This document shows positions 62,765 through 64,000 of a stretch of 64,000 nt of DNA, piece after piece. Every line of letters starts with the position of its first letter. Position 1 is the stretch's first letter. The notes beneath the pieces were generated by a model. That model did no database searches. It had not been told where the DNA came from and worked only from the letters and a program-made list of their open reading frames with translations. The position numbers were made by a program, and so were the translations under genes. Source of the stretch: OCS155 cluster bacterium AG-426-D23 (GTDB lineage Bacteria; Actinomycetota; Acidimicrobiia; Actinomarinales; Actinomarinaceae). The stretch spans positions 1 to 64,000 of the forward strand of contig QCNO01000004.1 of the NCBI GenBank assembly GCA_003213165.1. Reading direction: 5' to 3'.

Positions 62765-64000
62765 ATGTTTGGTATTTTCAAGAAATCAAAAATAGTAAGA
62801 AAAAGTGATAATTTAAACGATACAACAACTAAGTGGTTTAACGGTCAAAAAGTAAAAATCAAATCTGGTACGACATCCCAGAGCTCTCGTAGGAATCAAT
62901 CTAGAAAGCCAAAAAATCCAACATGGTTTAGAGAAACACCTTTACCGGTGCCATCAGTTGAAAAAAAACAGATGTTGATTAGCTCATCACAAGGAGTATC
63001 CAAAGTTGCAATTCTAGAAGGTCCAACTTTAGTTCAATATTATTCCTCAGACAATATCGGAAAATCAAAAGTCGGAAATATTTATCTTGGGAAAGTTAAA
63101 AATGTGTTACCTGGCATGGAAGCTGCATTCGTTTCATTTGGTGAAGATAAAAATGGTGTTTTGTATGTTGCAGATATAGAGGGTTCTACAAAAAACTCCA
63201 AAATTGAAAATCTTTTAAAAACAGATCAAGAAATCTTAGTGCAGGTAGTAAAGGACGCAATGGGAGAAAAAGGTGCAAGGCTAACTGGACAAATTTCATT
63301 ACCAGGTAGATATTTAGTTTTAATTCCAAATTCAAAAACAAAAGGTATTTCCAGGAGGCTTGCTGACAACGAAAGAGAAAGATTAGATAAAATTATAAGA
63401 AAAATTAAGCCAAACAATTTTGGAGTTATTGTTCGTACTGCTGCTGAAGGTGTCAGTGAAGAATCGCTCAAAGTAGATATTGAAAAATTAGTCGATGAGT
63501 GGAAAATAATTAGCAATTATCAAAGTGGAGATGCACCAAAAATAATTCATAAAGAACCCGATGTTTCAACAAAAGTCATTCGTGAACATCTAAATTCAAC
63601 TTTTAAAAAAGTACTTATTGATAAAAAGTCCCAACATGATGAGGTCAAAGAATATGTAAAAGAAACTTCACCCGAAATTCTAGATATTGTTGACTTTTAT
63701 GATGATCAACTTGGCTTGTTTGAAAGATACCATATTGAAGATCAAATAAAAAAAGCATTAGATAGAAAGGTATGGTTGCCATCAGGTGGACATTTAATAA
63801 TCGATAGAACAGAGGCACTAACAGTTATTGATGTTAACACTGGAAAATTTGTTGGAAAAAATAGCCTTGAAGAGACAGTTTATGAGAATAATTTAGAAGC
63901 AGCAGAGGAAATTGCCAGACAATTAAGATTGCGCGACATTGGTGGAATTATAGTAATTGATTTTATAGATATGGAATCTCAAAAAAAACAGCAAAATCTC
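62765..64000 (+). CDS. rng: Ribonuclease E/G family protein (partial, 3' end outside window)
   Basis: Starting at ATG 62765, five bases after GGAGG (62755-62759), 412 codons stay open to the window edge. The N-terminal 75 residues are basic and low in complexity (SSRRNQSRKPKNP). They are followed by an S1-like RNA-binding domain (VGNIYLGKVKNVLPGMEAAFVSFGEDKNGVLYVADI), and VIDVNTGKFVGK plus RLRDIGGIIVIDFIDM from the catalytic DNase I-like domain. This endoribonuclease processes rRNA and degrades mRNA. The E/G subtype needs the missing C-terminus. Confidence 0.9.
   Translation, partial: MFGIFKKSKIVRKSDNLNDTTTKWFNGQKVKIKSGTTSQSSRRNQSRKPKNPTWFRETPLPVPSVEKKQMLISSSQGVSKVAILEGPTLVQYYSSDNIGKSKVGNIYLGKVKNVLPGMEAAFVSFGEDKNGVLYVADIEGSTKNSKIENLLKTDQEILVQVVKDAMGEKGARLTGQISLPGRYLVLIPNSKTKGISRRLADNERERLDKIIRKIKPNNFGVIVRTAAEGVSEESLKVDIEKLVDEWKIISNYQSGDAPKIIHKEPDVSTKVIREHLNSTFKKVLIDKKSQHDEVKEYVKETSPEILDIVDFYDDQLGLFERYHIEDQIKKALDRKVWLPSGGHLIIDRTEALTVIDVNTGKFVGKNSLEETVYENNLEAAEEIARQLRLRDIGGIIVIDFIDMESQKKQQNL

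Overview
The window is a 64 kb stretch of a compact, visibly AT-rich bacterial chromosome with very short intergenic gaps, many ATGA/GTGA/TTGA overlaps and frequent GTG or TTG starts. Gene content points to a small-genome actinobacterium, most plausibly of the marine low-GC Actinomarinales type (inference from gene families, not from a search). Supporting markers are a WhiB-family regulator, an AhpE-type peroxiredoxin, a UPF0182 membrane protein, a YlbL-like PDZ/S16 protease, an LppM-like lipoprotein and a DUF2342-like protein. TGA is used as an ordinary stop in many genes here, so the genetic code is standard.

Regions. 1-3.8 kb: the end of an ECF nickel/cobalt transporter (cbiQ, cut by the window edge), a Fur-family regulator with a near-perfect operator palindrome that matches the nickel regulator (Nur) box layout, a thioredoxin-fold membrane protein whose frame is interrupted by TGA exactly where the first redox cysteine belongs (candidate selenoprotein), csaA, a frameshifted flavin reductase, plsC and a YczE-like protein. 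3.8-9.2 kb: YceI lipoprotein, Nudix hydrolase, DMT transporter, trpS, pcrA. 9.2-17.5 kb: TCA-cycle block sucC-sucD-icd-mdh on the plus strand, HU, and sdhCDAB plus an SCP2-like gene on the minus strand. 17.5-20.6 kb: whiB, ahpE, DUF2342-like, HtrA protease. 20.7-27.6 kb: a complete branched-chain-amino-acid-type ABC importer (livF, G, H, M and the binding protein) with an acyl-CoA synthetase gene embedded in it. 27.6-40.5 kb: YlbL-like protease, UPF0182, initiator tRNA, TlpA-like thioredoxin, Mrp, uppP, plsY, a TRAX-like translin-family protein, thioesterase, GMC oxidoreductase, cupredoxin lipoprotein, and a tandem RecB/Cas4-like nuclease with two cysteine sets. 40.5-49.5 kb: aconitase, pdxH, rph, rdgB, LppM-like lipoprotein, citramalate synthase behind an isoleucine-codon leader peptide and terminator, acetyl-CoA synthetase, thioesterase. 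49.5-64 kb: six tRNA genes, then tig-clpP-clpX-valS-folC-ndk, the cell-shape operon mreBCD-mrdA-rodA, and the start of an RNase E/G gene cut by the window edge.

Most of the window is housekeeping metabolism of an aerobic heterotroph: TCA cycle, acetate and fatty-acyl activation, amino-acid-type uptake, and cell elongation. The items most worth follow-up are (1) the TGA-containing thioredoxin with a hairpin of SECIS geometry, (2) the unannotated MKKIIIII leader peptide plus attenuator in front of cimA, (3) the Nur-like operator in front of cbiQ, (4) the bacterial TRAX-like protein with its nuclease residues intact and (5) the duplicated Fe-S nuclease-like protein. No stretch longer than 300 bases lacks a gene. 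I saw no insertion sequences, CRISPR arrays, prophage genes or attachment sites.
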